Positions 9,673-21,229 are shown, numbered from the stretch's first letter. The stretch is DNA of 64,000 nucleotides from Symsagittifera roscoffensis (GCF_963678635.1 NC_087068.1:39395649-39459648); one strand, 5' to 3'. The notes: a model not told the origin generated them from the sequence alone. Numbers and translations are program-made.

Positions 9673-12378
9673 ATGAACCAAGCACTTATTAGTAGCAATA
9701 CTTCTCCCCCAAGAACCAGTAAAGCCCCCCAGCGTATCCCTTTTTCAAGTTTGAATACACAGCTGCCACCACAGATCAAAGTTGACGTTGCGGCTCCTGG
9801 AAATTCAGGATCCGAGAACGATTCAAGAAACGAGAAGCTACATTCTAAGAACACGAATACAAGTTTAACACAAAGCGACAGTGGAGTAGATACTTCATTT
9901 CAATCTAGTAAAATTTTGAGTAATTCTCAGAAACAGAATGTAGTTGATAGTGATAGCAGTCAAAGTCAGTCTAAAGATCCAGAGTTTCTTGCGAAATTGG
10001 AAACAAATTTGAACCCAAGTCCAGGAACTACACAGATTCCAGAAAGTCCCCAAAGAGGCAGAAAAGCTTCTAAATTGAATTCAAAGCACGACCAGAGATC
10101 GGCTAGTGGCCATTCAGCTGTTCTGGTTTCAAGTAGTTACAGATATTCGTCAACATCTTTTCAGCCAAACACGACGAGTGAAACCAACAATTGGGTTCCT
10201 GTAACTCAGGGAGCCCAAAATCTTCCCGACGTCAGCACCTCTGACTCGTCATTTAATGGTGTGGCTAGAGTGAAAGTAGTTCCGAAACGAAATTCAGCGA
10301 AGGTTCTACAAAGAGACGAGAGACCTCCAGTAAGAATCCATTCCTTGCAACCAGGGGTGACTATTGGCCCAGCTGAGTCATTTTCAGCCAGTCAGGTTGA
10401 AGCTGAGTATCACAACGTATTATTGACAAGGTCTTTATCAGAGAGTATATCAGCACATCGTCAAGTGGCCTATAGAGGTTTGAACGAGGACGACGAAGCG
10501 TTTTCGATGGACTCGGAAAAACTGAAAGTCAGATTTTTGTCGGCTTGGAATAACGTTAAAAACGGATGGGCATTCGGCAAGAGAAAGGCTTCGTTTTCAT
10601 CACCACACCCGATTTGGCTCTTGGGTGTCAAGTACGACTCGAAAGGAAGCAGCGCAGATAGCATTGAAGCTCAAGATAGCAGCGCTATTCAAACGGCCGA
10701 AGAAACAGCAGGTGCCTCAGAAAACGCTTTACCAAGTGGTCGAATCACGCCGAGTAAACGACTTAGCGGCAGCACTGCCAACATAGACAGTATGAGACAA
10801 GGGGCCTCGCCAACGAGTGCCAGACGTCGCTCAAGTAGCTTGGGTGAAGAAATAACAGAACAAACGACAGTGTTGTTGAATTTTCCTGCCTTTAAACATG
10901 ACTTCCAATCGAGAATCTGGTTCACGTATAGGAAGGACTTCCCGCCCTTGCCGGAAACGAAGTCGACTTCGGATACGGGCTGGGGATGTATGTTGAGAAG
11001 TGGACAGATGATGTTAGGCCAGGCACTGCTTCTGCATATGTTGCAAAGAGAGTGGAAATTTGAAGGACCTCTCAGCTCACAGAAGTAAGTTAAATGCTGT
11101 AATATTATGCTCATGGTTTGGGCAATCGTAGCTTAATCTAACAGTCTAATGTTCCAACCTAGCACGCAGTTTTATTTGTATATCTCGTTTTAAAAAATGT
11201 ATGGGGAAAAGTTCAGGTCTAAATTTACAGGGTCTAAAAGTACAGGTTGATTTTAATCTTATTTTCGGTTCTCTTGTGTATGCAAGTTTCAGCGCTGTCT
11301 TATGGTTTTGGGTTCTTTCAGAAGCAAATATATAAAATAAAGTTTCCGTTTCTTCCCCTTTGGTAAAAACGCCAGTATTAGATAAAATAGGAACTGAAAT
11401 CGAATTTTTCCTTTTGATGCAGTTGTAGATTTTTTAAAATAAAATTACTGAATCAAGAATACTTGATAGCTAAATAGAACAGATGGCTAATCAAAACATT
11501 TGAATTGTTTCAGAACTTACCTTCAGATTTTGAGACTCTTCGACGATGCCGTTGGTCTGAGCGCGCCTTTCTCGCTGCACACACTCGTCAACATCGGCAG
11601 GGAATCCGGCAAGAGTGTCGGAGACTGGTACGGACCTTCCTCAGTCGCATATGTTCTGCGCGACGCATTGGAACGCGCTAAAGCCAGTAACGTCGACAGC
11701 TGCTTGAACAATCTCTCCATTTACATTGCCCAAGATTGCACCATTTACAAGAACGATGTAGTAACGCAATGTTTGTCTCAGAGAGAAGATTCTGCAGTTA
11801 TTATTTTGGTGCCCGTTAGGCTTGGTGGCGATTATTTCAACTCGTCATATTCCTCATTAGTTCAAGATTTATTTCATTCCGAAAACTGTTTAGGAATAAT
11901 AGGAGGAAAACCACGACATTCTCTGTATTTCGTAGGTTATCAAAAAGAGAAACTACTTTATTTAGATCCTCATTTTTGCCAGCCGACAGTTATAACGAAA
12001 GGTGAGTATTTTCCGACCGAGACATTCAGGTGTGAGTACCCGAGAAAAATGTCTGTGCAGAAAATGGATCCAAGTTGTACGCTGGGATTCTATTGCAAAA
12101 ACAGAAACGAGTTTATGAAGTTTTGCTTCCAAATGACACCCACAAGTCTAGAACGTGGAGTTTACCCGATGTTCGTCATCAGTTCGTCAAGTTACGAAGC
12201 TGTAATGAAGACTATCAATTTGGAAAAACCTCAGAAGAAGGAGAAGATTTTAAGGGTGCACCATTTGGACCAAGATGGAAATGCGACCAGTGCGTGTGAA
12301 GACTTTGTGTTTCTAGAAGTGAACAAAGCGGGAACAAAAAGTGTGGGAAAACATTCAGCAGCTTCTGCCTCTTCTTAG
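9673..12378 (+). CDS. ATG4: cysteine protease ATG4 (C/D-like), two coding exons
   Basis: Exons 9673-11084 and 11514-12378, intron 429 bp (GTAAGT...TTTCAG), joined in frame to a 758-aa protein. ATG4 processes Atg8/LC3/GABARAP precursors and removes lipidated Atg8 from membranes. Seen: a long, Ser/Gln-rich, probably disordered N-terminus (residues 1 to about 300); WLLGVKY, then SRIWFTYRKDFPPL and the catalytic GWGCMLRSGQM with Cys439; LVPVRLGG; and the Asp-Pro-His pair (Asp622, His624) in LDPHFCQ. The LLG-Y block ahead of the catalytic site fits the ATG4C/D branch. Near the C-terminus, residues 735-738 (F-V-F-L, preceded by E-D) form an LC3-interacting motif like that of ATG4B. The ATG has A at -3; upstream exons cannot be excluded. 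The N-terminus is far longer than in most family members. Confidence 0.93.
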
Positions 12379-12498
12379 TTTTTTTTCAATTGAGTTCGCA
12401 GCTAGTATTTCTTCATCTCTAGAAATAGTGCAACGATTTTTTTAGTTTACTTGTGACAGAAAGTTATTGGCCAATGACTATCCCTTCCCACTGGAGTT

Positions 12499-12504
12499 AA
12501 TAAA
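12499..12504 (+). terminator. probable ATG4 polyadenylation signal
   Basis: AATAAA 121 bases after the ATG4 stop codon, the first canonical signal downstream. Confidence 0.5.
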
Positions 12505-13689
12505 TTCAGTTAATTTTTTGGGTGAAGTACATTTTTTGAGTTCCATTTTTTTGCTTGCCCATTTGATTTTGTCTCAGTGCATTATCTCAAAAAAATATCA
12601 AACAGATATCTCAAGCTTAAGCTGTACTACTTTTATAATTATTAGTCTCCAAAATCCGCCCTGTTTAGCATAGCGCCTGTATCCTTGTCGTAAGATACAT
12701 TATTCTCAATATCAACTCTTCTTTTCATGGCGATCACTGAAAACAAGCAGCAACGGTCTAGCCCAAAATTATCTCAAAAGTGCGACAGCAAGCATTCCAA
12801 AGTGTTGTATCAACCACTTCCAGACACAACAAGTCAAATGGCACACATTTAAGGGTCTAATGAGGTTATTGCAGCTAGTTCAGACTCATTGAAATGCAAA
12901 ATTGGTCATAAATTAGCGCAAAATAACAGTATCGAGACAATTTTCTTGCGTTTAATCAAAAATGATGTCAAAATTATCATAAGCATAATTGAACTGATTC
13001 ACAAATGAACTCAGAGATAATCAACGTATGTAAGCTGGTCCTTTGGTTTCGGTGAAAATATATGTGAAAAACTGAGGCTCTGAATAATCGATAATTTTTT
13101 ATTGAAAAATAGCTAATGTTTGTAAAAGTAAATAGACTACTAGGTCTTAAATATGATACTAATGTACATTCACGCAATTTTCGCACAAAAACTGTAGAGC
13201 AATAACAACTTAAACAAAGCGCCGACGTTTCTTTCAAACTTCTGGAAACAAGGAAAGTTCCATAATAACGAACATTTTGTTGCAAGTTTATTGGGTCAGA
13301 AGCACTCCAGTGCACATTTGATGATGGCTCGATCGCTTATTTATTAAATTGAAAGACATAAAGGAAAAAAATTTTGTCCAGATGACTACATAAATTACTA
13401 GGTGACCGGTAAAATGAAAACTTATCTTCGATAAACACAAACTCACATTTGTTGCAAAAAAAATCAATCCAAATTCGAAACGAAGCAGTCCTAGTCAGCT
13501 CGCACGAGTCCTCAGGGCATCAAGAAGCCAAGAAAGCTTTGCTGCGTTTTTCAAGCATCTGAAAGCTCAATGGAAGTATCGTAATCATGGAAAGAAAGAA
13601 AGAATTTATTTCTCCAGTATATAATTACATCGTGCATCAAACAATACAAAACACAAAAACTTTCATAAATTCAACAAACTCAATTGACT
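12505..13689. other. gene-free spacer
   Basis: No gene is supported. The 112-aa minus frame at 12977-13315 has no family resemblance and biased AT-rich codons. From about 13600 a short run of GAAA repeats precedes the retrotransposon fragment. Confidence 0.5.
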
Positions 13690-13958
13690 TAAAACTTGTT
13701 TAAGTTACTTGGTAGAATACCTCCAACTTTAGCCCCAAATGAAAGCAAACTTGACCGGAAAGCTCGATGCACACTGTCACAGCTGCGATCCGGATACTCA
13801 ACTCACCTCGCCAGCTACCACCACAGGCTTAACAACAATATACCCAATGTCTGCCCAAGTTGCTACATAGGACCAGGGTACACCCAACCTCACTTACCAT
13901 CGAGAGCTTATGGGAGAATCCCGAAGAAGCTGCCAAACATCTGCAGCTCATCACCTAA
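13690..13958 (+). pseudogene. 3' end of a non-LTR (Jockey/CR1-type) retrotransposon ORF2, frameshifted
   Basis: The frame from 13696 contains the pattern seen after the reverse transcriptase in many Jockey-type ORF2 proteins: a basic R-x-C-T-L-S-Q-L-R-S-G-Y-S stretch, a YHHRLN segment, then CPSC. A frameshift follows, after which another frame reads S-L-W-x-N-P-x-E-A-A, matching the usual last residues (LW-x-x-P-x-x-A-A-x-F-L). Only about the last 90 residues remain; no catalytic domain is present. It abuts the left LTR of the next element, which may have inserted into it. Confidence 0.65.
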
Positions 13959-14482
13959 AGTATCAACTCGATGTTTGGTCCTGAGCTCAAGTTTGTGATT
14001 TTCTGCTGTGAAAGAGGCAACAATGCAGTCTAACAATTGAATTCTTTACTGACGATTTGTATTCTTTTTTCAATATCTATAATTCGGGTCAGGGTCTATT
14101 TACATCCTGTTGTGTAATAATTGCCACGAATACAACTTTTAAATATCAATTATGGCGCCAGATTCATTAGCTAACAAGGGTTGAAAATTCTTAACCTCTA
14201 GCATATATAAATAAAACTTTTAAATATTTGCGACATTTATGGTTAAATAGTTTATCTTGGTTCATATTAGGTAATAGGAGAATTCCAGTTTTGAACACAT
14301 TCTCATTTGAGTTTTGCTTGTTCTAGTTGCTAAACTAATCGACTTGAAAGGCATTGATTTGGTATGAGCAAACATTTCGAATAGTTGATCTTATTGCATC
14401 TTCTTCTGACGTTGCTTTTGGTATTTACAAATTTTCGTCAAAACTTCAGGATGTTAGAAGGTCAGTGTTCAAAACAACGTCA
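13959..14482 (-). repeat. 3' LTR (left copy)
   Basis: On the minus strand it begins TGACGTTGTTTT directly after a short purine run (AGGGGAG, minus strand, 14485-14491) that could be the polypurine tract, and carries a TATATA motif near 14202-14210. It lacks about 48 bp present in the right copy just after the shared AAGTATCAACTCGAT. The far end does not finish in CA, so that boundary is approximate. Confidence 0.65.
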
Positions 14483-14539
14483 GACTCCCCTGCTGAAAGT
14501 TTCTTGCCCACCCAAGGGAAATTAGATACGCAATGATGA

Positions 14540-14595
14540 TGATTCACAGAGAATATAGTCCACCAGAATATAGTCCACCAGAATATATATATTTG
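14540..14595. repeat. short tandem repeat
   Basis: A 15-bp motif, AATATAGTCCACCAG, is repeated twice in tandem and followed by a TATATATA tail, between the env remnant and the left LTR. Confidence 0.6.
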
Positions 14596-14879
14596 TCCAG
14601 AAGTAATAATCGTCAGGCTGAAGTAGCCGTCATACATCTTCCTTCCAAAAGTATACGTAGTGGTGTCACCGTCTTCTCGTACTTGTAGTAAAAAAATACT
14701 GTTCGGTTGATATTACTTTGATAGGTTAAATAAGTCCACTGTTTTGCCACATGAGCGACACAGGTCATTCTAGAATTAATTATATAATACTTCATTAATT
14801 TACAATTTAACATACATTTTTTATCGTCGCTGTGCTTTCCTGCGTCCACTGTCAAGTTTGTGTGTCCCGTCGTGTCCAC

Positions 14880-17067
14880 TCACATAACTGGCTTCATCGG
14901 TGTATTTGTTTTCTGGTCTTCTCCTTTCAAAAACTGTGGTACAAGTCGTCTCACTCTACTGTATTTATTATACACCCAGAAAAACAAGATATGAAGCATC
15001 ATTGAAAGTAAAAACGAAATCAGGCTAATTATAATCCATTGTTTCAGTGTGTCCAGGTTATCGAAGTGTCTCGGTAAGCTCGGTTCCAAAGTTCTCATCC
15101 CTGTTGCTATTCGTTTCGCTATATCTTCTAAGGTTTCGATATTTGCGGTTGTGGCTATTTTTGTGAGTTTTTCACTTACATTCCTAAGCATATCCATGCT
15201 GGCATCCACTTGTTGGTTGTACGTCGGCATTTCCTCCACCGAGGGCAGTGTCTCAATCAAGTGAGCCAAAGAGTCAGGAGGTTTAACGTTCACTTTGACC
15301 GCAGGAATATGCTCGCAACTGCTCAGGTCACTTCGTATCTTGATGTTCGGTCCCATGATCTGTCTGCCGCATTCCAGCGAAATAAGGCAAATTTTACAGC
15401 CTTTGAACTTTCTGATTGTAGAATCGGACGAGGACAAGGTACCCGTTTCCATCAAGCTGTATCCAACGTGTGCTGAGGTGATCAGCCCCACACCAAATCC
15501 CAACTTTTTGGCTTGTTCTTTCATCGGAAGGAACATTTTTTCGGTGTCTCAAACCTTCAACGCATCCGAAGTGCCTTTAAAGAGTAAGTTTGCTAAACAC
15601 GAAGAATGTCCTGTTTCCGTTGCCATATTCTCATGACATATTTGGTGTTTGCTGGATCCTATACACTTGTCTAGTTGTCCTTGGCTAATAGCTGCAGTTT
15701 CCATCTGATCCTCCGATACTACTAGGTATTCCGCTTCAATTTTCCATTTGAGAGCAGACTCTGGTTCCGGCTGAGGCATCGGAATTGCATGTGCTATATA
15801 CACCGTAAAAGCTGTCTGTCCGCTCGCAAGAGGTGTTGAAAGCGTCATTAGTAGGCCTTCCTTGATGGTTATTGTATCACTTCATAATAGCTAAGGAACG
15901 CTTCATAATAGCTAAGGATTTCGCTGATCGGAATAGCAAGAGAACGTCGGTCAGCAGACTGTACTTGCTCTTCTGCTACCACCCTTAAGATTTTCTTCAG
16001 GCTATCTTTTGGAACTAAGGACATCGGAAGGTGTTTCTTCGAAAGTGTTGGAACAGCTGTCATCAAGTTCATCCGAAATGCATACAAAGCTGCTCTGTAT
16101 GTCTTGATATTTGCGTACGCAAGTGAGAGCAAGGATGAAAATGAATCGTAGTTGAAGTTGATTTGTTGTCTGGAAATCAGTAGCTGATCACAGTTGCGAA
16201 GAATGTGGATGTTGTTGGCAAACGTGTCCAGTTGTTCGTCTATAATTTTCCAAATGTGGTTCTGTATTGAAATCAGCTCATCTTGAACTTTCTTCAGTTC
16301 GGCGAGTTCTTTACTGACAAGAAAAAGTTTTTTTGTTTGTGTTTGATCTCAGACGATGTAGATCGGTGGCTACTGCCACAGAAAAATCAGCTAGCCGCAT
16401 TTCGTTTTCTGCGTTTTCTTTGCTTTTTCATGACAGGATCCGAAAATTCCGAGTAAGCCACATTCTGAATTTCCAACAAAAATTCCGCCTCCAAACAGGT
16501 CAATAGACGCAACTGCAAGTGCAGCAATTGGTGATCCTCTGCGTCGTCTGTTTTGTGGCAGCTGGTTCGGGTTCAGAAATTCGTTTCCGCGTGTAGTTTT
16601 TCAACTTCGAGTTTCGCCTTGTTCGTTTCTTGCTTCAATAACCAATCCACGTTGAAGAAGCTATCGTTCGAGTTGAAACCGGCCGAGAAATCCAAATCGC
16701 AAAATAGAGATGGCTGAGTCCAGTAGCTGTTGAGTTTCTTCGACAGGATAGTATTGTCGTCAAGTATCCTCAGGTTATATTTCGTGAAGAGAACAAGAAA
16801 TTGTGTGTTAATAAACTTTTCGGCTAAAAGTATCTTCGTTTGCTCGTTGAATAGGATGCCATTTGGCATCATTTCCTCGTCATTTTGTATCGGTTGAACT
16901 TCAGATTCCCATGCAGATGTTTTTTGTAGATGTAGAAATGTGTGGCTCACGAACAAGATGTAAATTACATGTAGATGGTGACACCACTGTAACAAAATAA
17001 TTGTGCTTGTGTTTTTAATGTTCGTAGGTTTTACTTGATAAACTTGATAATTTAACATAGTGAACAC
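14880..17067 (-). pseudogene. env: errantivirus-like F-type envelope gene, broken by frameshifts
   Basis: Four minus-strand frames follow one another: 17067-16573, 16132-15869, 15848-15549 and 15536-14880, with more in-register coding between 16572 and 16133. In order they show a hydrophobic signal-like segment; a run of four arginines (about 16545-16530) that resembles a furin-type cleavage site; a helical region with the L-P-x-x-L-V-P-x-x-x-L pattern; a YLVVSED segment followed by paired cysteines; and a C-terminal membrane anchor (around 15040-14970) with a basic cytoplasmic tail. This layout is that of gypsy Env and baculovirus F proteins, class I fusion glycoproteins. At least three frame changes and a stop make it non-functional as it stands; introns are not excluded. 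It lies just upstream of the 3' LTR, as expected. Confidence 0.7.
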
Positions 17068-17114
17068 AAAACATCTTTACTGTTTTCATATTTAAATGTT
17101 TAAATTCATGTGGC

Positions 17115-17372
17115 ATGTTCCAATTTCGCAGTTTAATCGATTTCTCTAGCCAAAAACTGTGTGTTGAAAAAATCTTCAGAAGTTTTATAATCAAGTGTTG
17201 TACTAATCGAACTGGTTATGTTGTCAACAATATGACAGTCTGGGCCAAAGAAGTTGCCGACATGTGTAAAGATACTGAATATTCAAGAGAAGTGAACGAT
17301 TTCAGTATACTGTTGTTTCTATATCTTGTGCCAGTACTCATCCTGCTTTACTGTTACATTAAAAGATGTTAG
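17115..17372 (+). CDS. small hypothetical protein with C-terminal membrane segment
   Basis: An 85-aa frame opposite in strand to the surrounding retroelement. Residues about 62-82 are strongly hydrophobic (LLFLYLVPVLILLYCY) and end in a short basic tail. No family is recognised. It sits where pol is missing, and may be chance coding in old retroelement DNA. Confidence 0.2.
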   Translation: MFQFRSLIDFSSQKLCVEKIFRSFIIKCCTNRTGYVVNNMTVWAKEVADMCKDTEYSREVNDFSILLFLYLVPVLILLYCYIKRC

Positions 17373-17767
17373 AGACGAAACAAGAAAAAAAGAAACAAAA
17401 AAAACTTTGGTTAAGGTTTTTCATGAATCAAGACTGCATTGACTGAACTGTTGAGTGTTAAGAATTGTTTTTTTGACATACTTATACTTAAGATTTTGAA
17501 TTTTACAGTAATCTAAACTGAATTTTTTCTTTAGCAGTTGCACACGTACTAAACTAAAAGTTTTAGGTGTTATTTTTAGTTTAAAGTTGTCAAGAATGGA
17601 TCGTCAGTATGGGATTATTGTTAAATGCATGTATAGTGCCAAATTCTTTAGTCGGAAAAATCTAGCTGCAATGGGTGCTACTGAAATGGATCATCGTGTG
17701 CATATTACATCTATTGACGGTAATAACCCGTATAAGGCAAATAATGGGCTCAGTTGTTGGTCTCGTA

Positions 17768-18363
17768 TTAGTAGAATTGCCGCCAAATGAAATTCAAATT
17801 GGAAGTTAGCGAAATTGGTCGAAGTCTATACTGTCGGTCGCGGAAATAATACTGTAGTGCATCTTTTTGCAAATGCAATTGTAAGTAGCCGCTTCTTTGA
17901 GCATTTTCGACATTTGCTACGTCAACTACTCTTCGATGTTGAGATTCAAATTCAGTCCAACTTTCAGATGGTAAGCCACCAAATTTTGCCAGACTTACGT
18001 TTGATTGAGGGTGAGCCATGTTTATTATTTATTATTTTTTATCATTATGATTACTGATTCTTTTGAATTTTTTCGAGTTGCGAGTGTAGATACAATATCA
18101 AGTTTGACAGAGATTTGATCGAAAATATCAAGAATTTCATCACTTACTATATCAATCGAATCGATCCATTCTTCCAGAATTGTTAGATAATTTTCACTCT
18201 TAGTATCAAATTCAATTATTTCAAATTGCTTAAGCCAGTGTTCTATAACTACGTGGACTATGTTTTGTTGCGATGGATGCATAAGTTCAAGAAATGCAAC
18301 TACTTTTATTGTAAGTTGAAAAGACTTACTGTTAAACCAGTGTAAAGCAGGCTGTGGTGACAT
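17768..18363 (-). pseudogene. gag: retroelement gag remnant
   Basis: Two minus-strand frames, 18363-18025 (112 aa) and 18019-17768 (83 aa), are adjacent but out of frame. The second has the usual LTR-element Gag capsid start: L-x-K-F-G-G-L-P-S-E-S-W-x-x-F, then R-x-x-Y-L-x-L-H-L and A-L-Q-Y-Y-F. The first is acidic and helical and may be the N-terminal part. The frame closes soon after the capsid motif and no zinc knuckle is visible. Its position beside the right LTR supports the 5' LTR-gag order. Confidence 0.55.
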
Positions 18364-18800
18364 GTTTTTATTTAGTTGTTTGAAATATGCCAGTCTGTTC
18401 CGTAAAGTTCTTAAATTAATTGAGAACTAACTTTAAAATATAAAATAGTTTTACTTTTGACTTGACATTCAAATGTGAGCGTGTATCGCTTTTACTAATT
18501 TATAATTTAAAAAAGAAAAAACAAAAGAAAAAATAGGATGGCCAGTAGGACTGACTTAAATTAAAATTGATAACTAGTTCTTATTGATTATTTGAAAATT
18601 TGAGCATTAAGTAAATTTAAGACATATTATCAGACAAATTAATCAGCTCTGAAAACTCACGAAATACTGGATCGCAGATTCTTTCATCATGTAATCGTGT
18701 GCAACTGCTACTTCCACAAATTGGCTACAAAAAAGGTTTTTTTTCCAACACAGTGCTGGCAAGTTCGGGTGTCTGCCTTGATCTTTTTCTATTTCAGCCC
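18364..18800. other. presumed retroelement leader, no gene
   Basis: Between the gag remnant and the leader minisatellite there is no recognisable coding sequence. The 90-aa minus frame at 18643-18915 overlaps the minisatellite and owes its repeats to it. Confidence 0.4.
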
Positions 18801-18902
18801 CCTCGAGTCTTCTAGCACGAGTCTTTAGAGTCGCCAAGCCTCGAGTCTTCAGAGTCGCCAACCCTCGAGTCTTCTTGCACGAGTCTTCAAAAGTCGCCAA
18901 CA
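18801..18902. repeat. GAGTCTTC minisatellite in the element leader
   Basis: CCTCGAGTCTTC, GCACGAGTCTT and AGAGTCGCCAA modules alternate in about three imperfect higher-order units of 24-40 bp. It is more GC-rich than its surroundings and lies between the presumed 5' LTR and gag. Confidence 0.7.
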
Positions 18903-19026
18903 GAATCAAATCCACTCAAGAAGTGCTTTTTACAATAATGCACTTTGATTGCAAGAGAATTGAAAATTTGTCTATGTTGAGCTTATTCAGTAACGGTGAC
19001 AAGTTACATCCCACTTCTTTCACCAA

Positions 19027-19596
19027 GTATCAACTCGATAGTATATGTTTCACGATGGTGTTCAATGACGTTGAGTTGACTATGCTTTTGGGTCCTGAGC
19101 TCAAGTTTGTGTTTTTCTACTGTGAAAGAGGCAACAGTGCCGTCTAACAATTCAATTCTCTACTGACTAGTAGTATTCTTTTTTCAATATCTATAATTGG
19201 GTTCATGGTTTATTTACATCCTGTTGTGTAATAATTGCCATGAATACAACTTTTAAATATCAGTTATTTCACCAGATTCATTAGTTAACATGGGTTGAAA
19301 AATCTTAACCTCTAGCATATATAAATTAAACAGATAATTATTTGCGACATTTATGGTTAAAGAGTTTATCTTGTTTCATATTAGGTAATAGGATAATTTC
19401 AGTTTTGAACACATTCTCTTTTGAGTTTTCATTGTTTTAGTTGGTAAACTAATCGACTTGAAGGGCATTGATTTGGCATGAGCAAACATTTCGAACAGTT
19501 GATCTTATTGCATCTTATTCTGACGTTGCTTTTGGTATTTACAAATATTCTTCAACATTGCAGGATGTTAGAAGGTCAGTGTCGAAAACAACGTCA
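19027..19596 (-). repeat. 5' LTR (right copy)
   Basis: Counterpart of 13959-14482 with about 90% identity by eye and 48 extra bp near its low-coordinate end. On the minus strand it starts TGACGTTGTTTTCG, has a TATATA motif near 19315-19325, and is followed after its end by TGGTGAAAGAAGTGGGA, a TGG-initial sequence that could be a primer-binding site; the matching tRNA was not identified. Confidence 0.65.
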
Positions 19597-19920
19597 CACA
19601 TAACCCCACGTAAGGGGAGTTTTTGTCGGTCCTCCCTACTAACTAAAAACGGCCCGCTTAAACCGGGCTTGGAGTTTCACTCGGTTCTCGGCACGCCGAA
19701 AAATTTGTCACCTGGAACGGGTTTCAATACCCCACCGAAATCTCCCTCTTGAGTGTGCTCTACAGAGGGAAGATGCCGAAACCAGCACAGAGACGCTACC
19801 ACTGGAAAAGGTGGTTCCCCTTCTACGTCGCTTTTTGCCGCTAAAGACCTTGGGGGAGCTGCAGTGATAGATTGAACGGGACGAAATCAACATGACCAGA
19901 CAGGAACGAAATTTCCCTAA
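19597..19920. other. GC-rich non-coding flank of unknown origin
   Basis: About 320 bp clearly richer in GC than its neighbours, with short self-complementary pieces (CCCCACGTAAGGGG; GCCCG-x-CGGGC). No frame in it is convincing. It may be part of an older element into which the LTR element inserted. Confidence 0.35.
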
Positions 19921-19942
19921 CTCTCTCTCTCTCTCTCTCTCT
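19921..19942. repeat. (CT)11 microsatellite
   Basis: Eleven perfect CT units followed by ATCTCT. Confidence 0.95.
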
Positions 19943-20802
19943 ATCTCTTAAACATAAACAATCTCACTTATTCAATCAGAAGCTCGAAGTAGAGATCGAT
20001 GTAGCTACAACAACAACTTTAAATTTATGATGAGAGAAAATCCTGGAGAGGATAGGCGAAATACATACATGATACGCACATGGAGCCTACCCTTGAACAT
20101 CATTACAGTCAAAGCAACTTAACGAATCAAAAATACATATTTCAAAAAGTAAATTATATTAATAAAATAAATAAAATACTTATTTCAAAGTTTTTTTAAA
20201 GAAAAATTCCAAAAAGTGGTCATTCCTAGAGAACGATTAGCAACAAGACAATCACAAAACCAATCTTGTTGCCATTATCTGCACAACAATCAAAACAAGC
20301 AAGAAATCAAAAAGAAAAATCATAATGATTTTTTGAGGAAAACTTTAATGTAATCTTGGCTCGATAGCTTATTTGGTAGGTTGAAAGAGTAAAGGTGTCT
20401 ATAATAAAGAGAATATTGCACCAAGAAGAACCGTATCACCGATGAACTCACAAAGTAACTTTTTTTGCACTAAATAATCCGAAATGTAAAACGAAGCACT
20501 CCAAGACAATGAACGGTTCTCAGAAAATTATCAACTTAAAAGAAGATTCACCGTGTCTATCAAATTTCAGAAAACTCAAAAACAAAAAATAAACTTGGTT
20601 GACCCTTAAAGGTAAATGCTAAATTAAAAATTGAAAGTTTATAACACTTTTTCTTAGAAGCTCACTATAAATGACTCTGCGAGTTAATTTAGTGCTGCTT
20701 GCAGTAAATTTTCATTTAATCAAATTCTAAATCCTTCAAACTTTAAATATCTGGGGGTACTAAAAAGCCTTAAGGAATTCGAAGTACTCTGTGAATCAAA
20801 GA
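19943..20802. other. gene-free spacer
   Basis: AT-rich sequence with no open frame worth reporting and no recognisable repeat. Confidence 0.5.
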
Positions 20803-20811
20803 CGAATATCC
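20803..20811. repeat. 9-bp target-site duplication, left
   Basis: CGAATATCC, repeated exactly at 24200-24208 just outside the right end of the composite MULE. MULEs typically create 8-10 bp duplications. Confidence 0.75.
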
Positions 20812-20820
20812 GGTGGCAGG

Positions 20821-20948
20821 ACAATCTACCCTATTCCAAACTACCCTATACCATTCTACCCTATGCCATTATACCCTTCATACCAACCAATCTACCCTAT
20901 ACCAATCTACCCTAAACTAATCTACCCTATACTAATCTGCCCTATATA
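20821..20948. repeat. 15-bp subterminal minisatellite (CTACCCTATACCAAT)
   Basis: Eight to nine copies of CTACCCTATACCAAT or close variants in a 15-bp register form the left terminal region. The same array recurs at 23332-23450 and, in the opposite orientation, at 23245-23322 and 24087-24190. Confidence 0.9.
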
Positions 20949-21229
20949 CCATAATGAGGTCCCATAATGTAATCTTTCATAGTCCTAATCAGAATCGGAA
21001 ACATACAGCACGTGTTAATTCATTTGAGTCAATTTTTGGACTCAATTTGAGTCTTTCACTTAAGGAAATTGCTCTAAAGACTAAATCGCAATTAGAGCCT
21101 CAAAATCTGAAATTTGTTTCAATTAACAAGTTTTAATCCCCAATTTTCAAAATCACGTACAAAAATGAAACCAAAACTACGTCATTTTATCAATTTTCTT
21201 TGGAATAACTTTTACCAAAATGAGTCAAA

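Larger units (their letters stand above)
13959..19596 (-). mobile_element. decayed LTR retroelement with gag and F-type env, pol deleted
   Basis: Two direct repeats of 0.52 and 0.57 kb (13959-14482, 19027-19596), about 90% identical by eye, flank a 4.5-kb interior whose recognisable pieces all lie on the minus strand: gag next to the right repeat and env next to the left. This is the order 5'LTR-gag-(pol)-env-3'LTR of an errantivirus/gypsy-type element. Only about 700 bp separate gag from env, so protease, reverse transcriptase, RNase H and integrase are gone. LTR divergence and many frameshifts indicate an old, immobile copy. A possible 5-bp target duplication (CACCT left, CACAT right) has one mismatch. 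Confidence 0.7.

Noticed and set aside
10689-11114. 141-aa minus-strand frame opposite the ATG4 catalytic exon
   Set aside because: Shadow of the conserved ATG4 coding sequence.
12977-13315. 112-aa minus-strand frame downstream of ATG4
   Set aside because: No recognisable motif, atypical composition and no supporting splice or polyadenylation signals.
20821-20948. Interstitial telomere repeats (CTACCCTA resembles CCCTAA)
   Set aside because: The period is 15 bp, not 6 or 7, and the array coincides with MULE termini.
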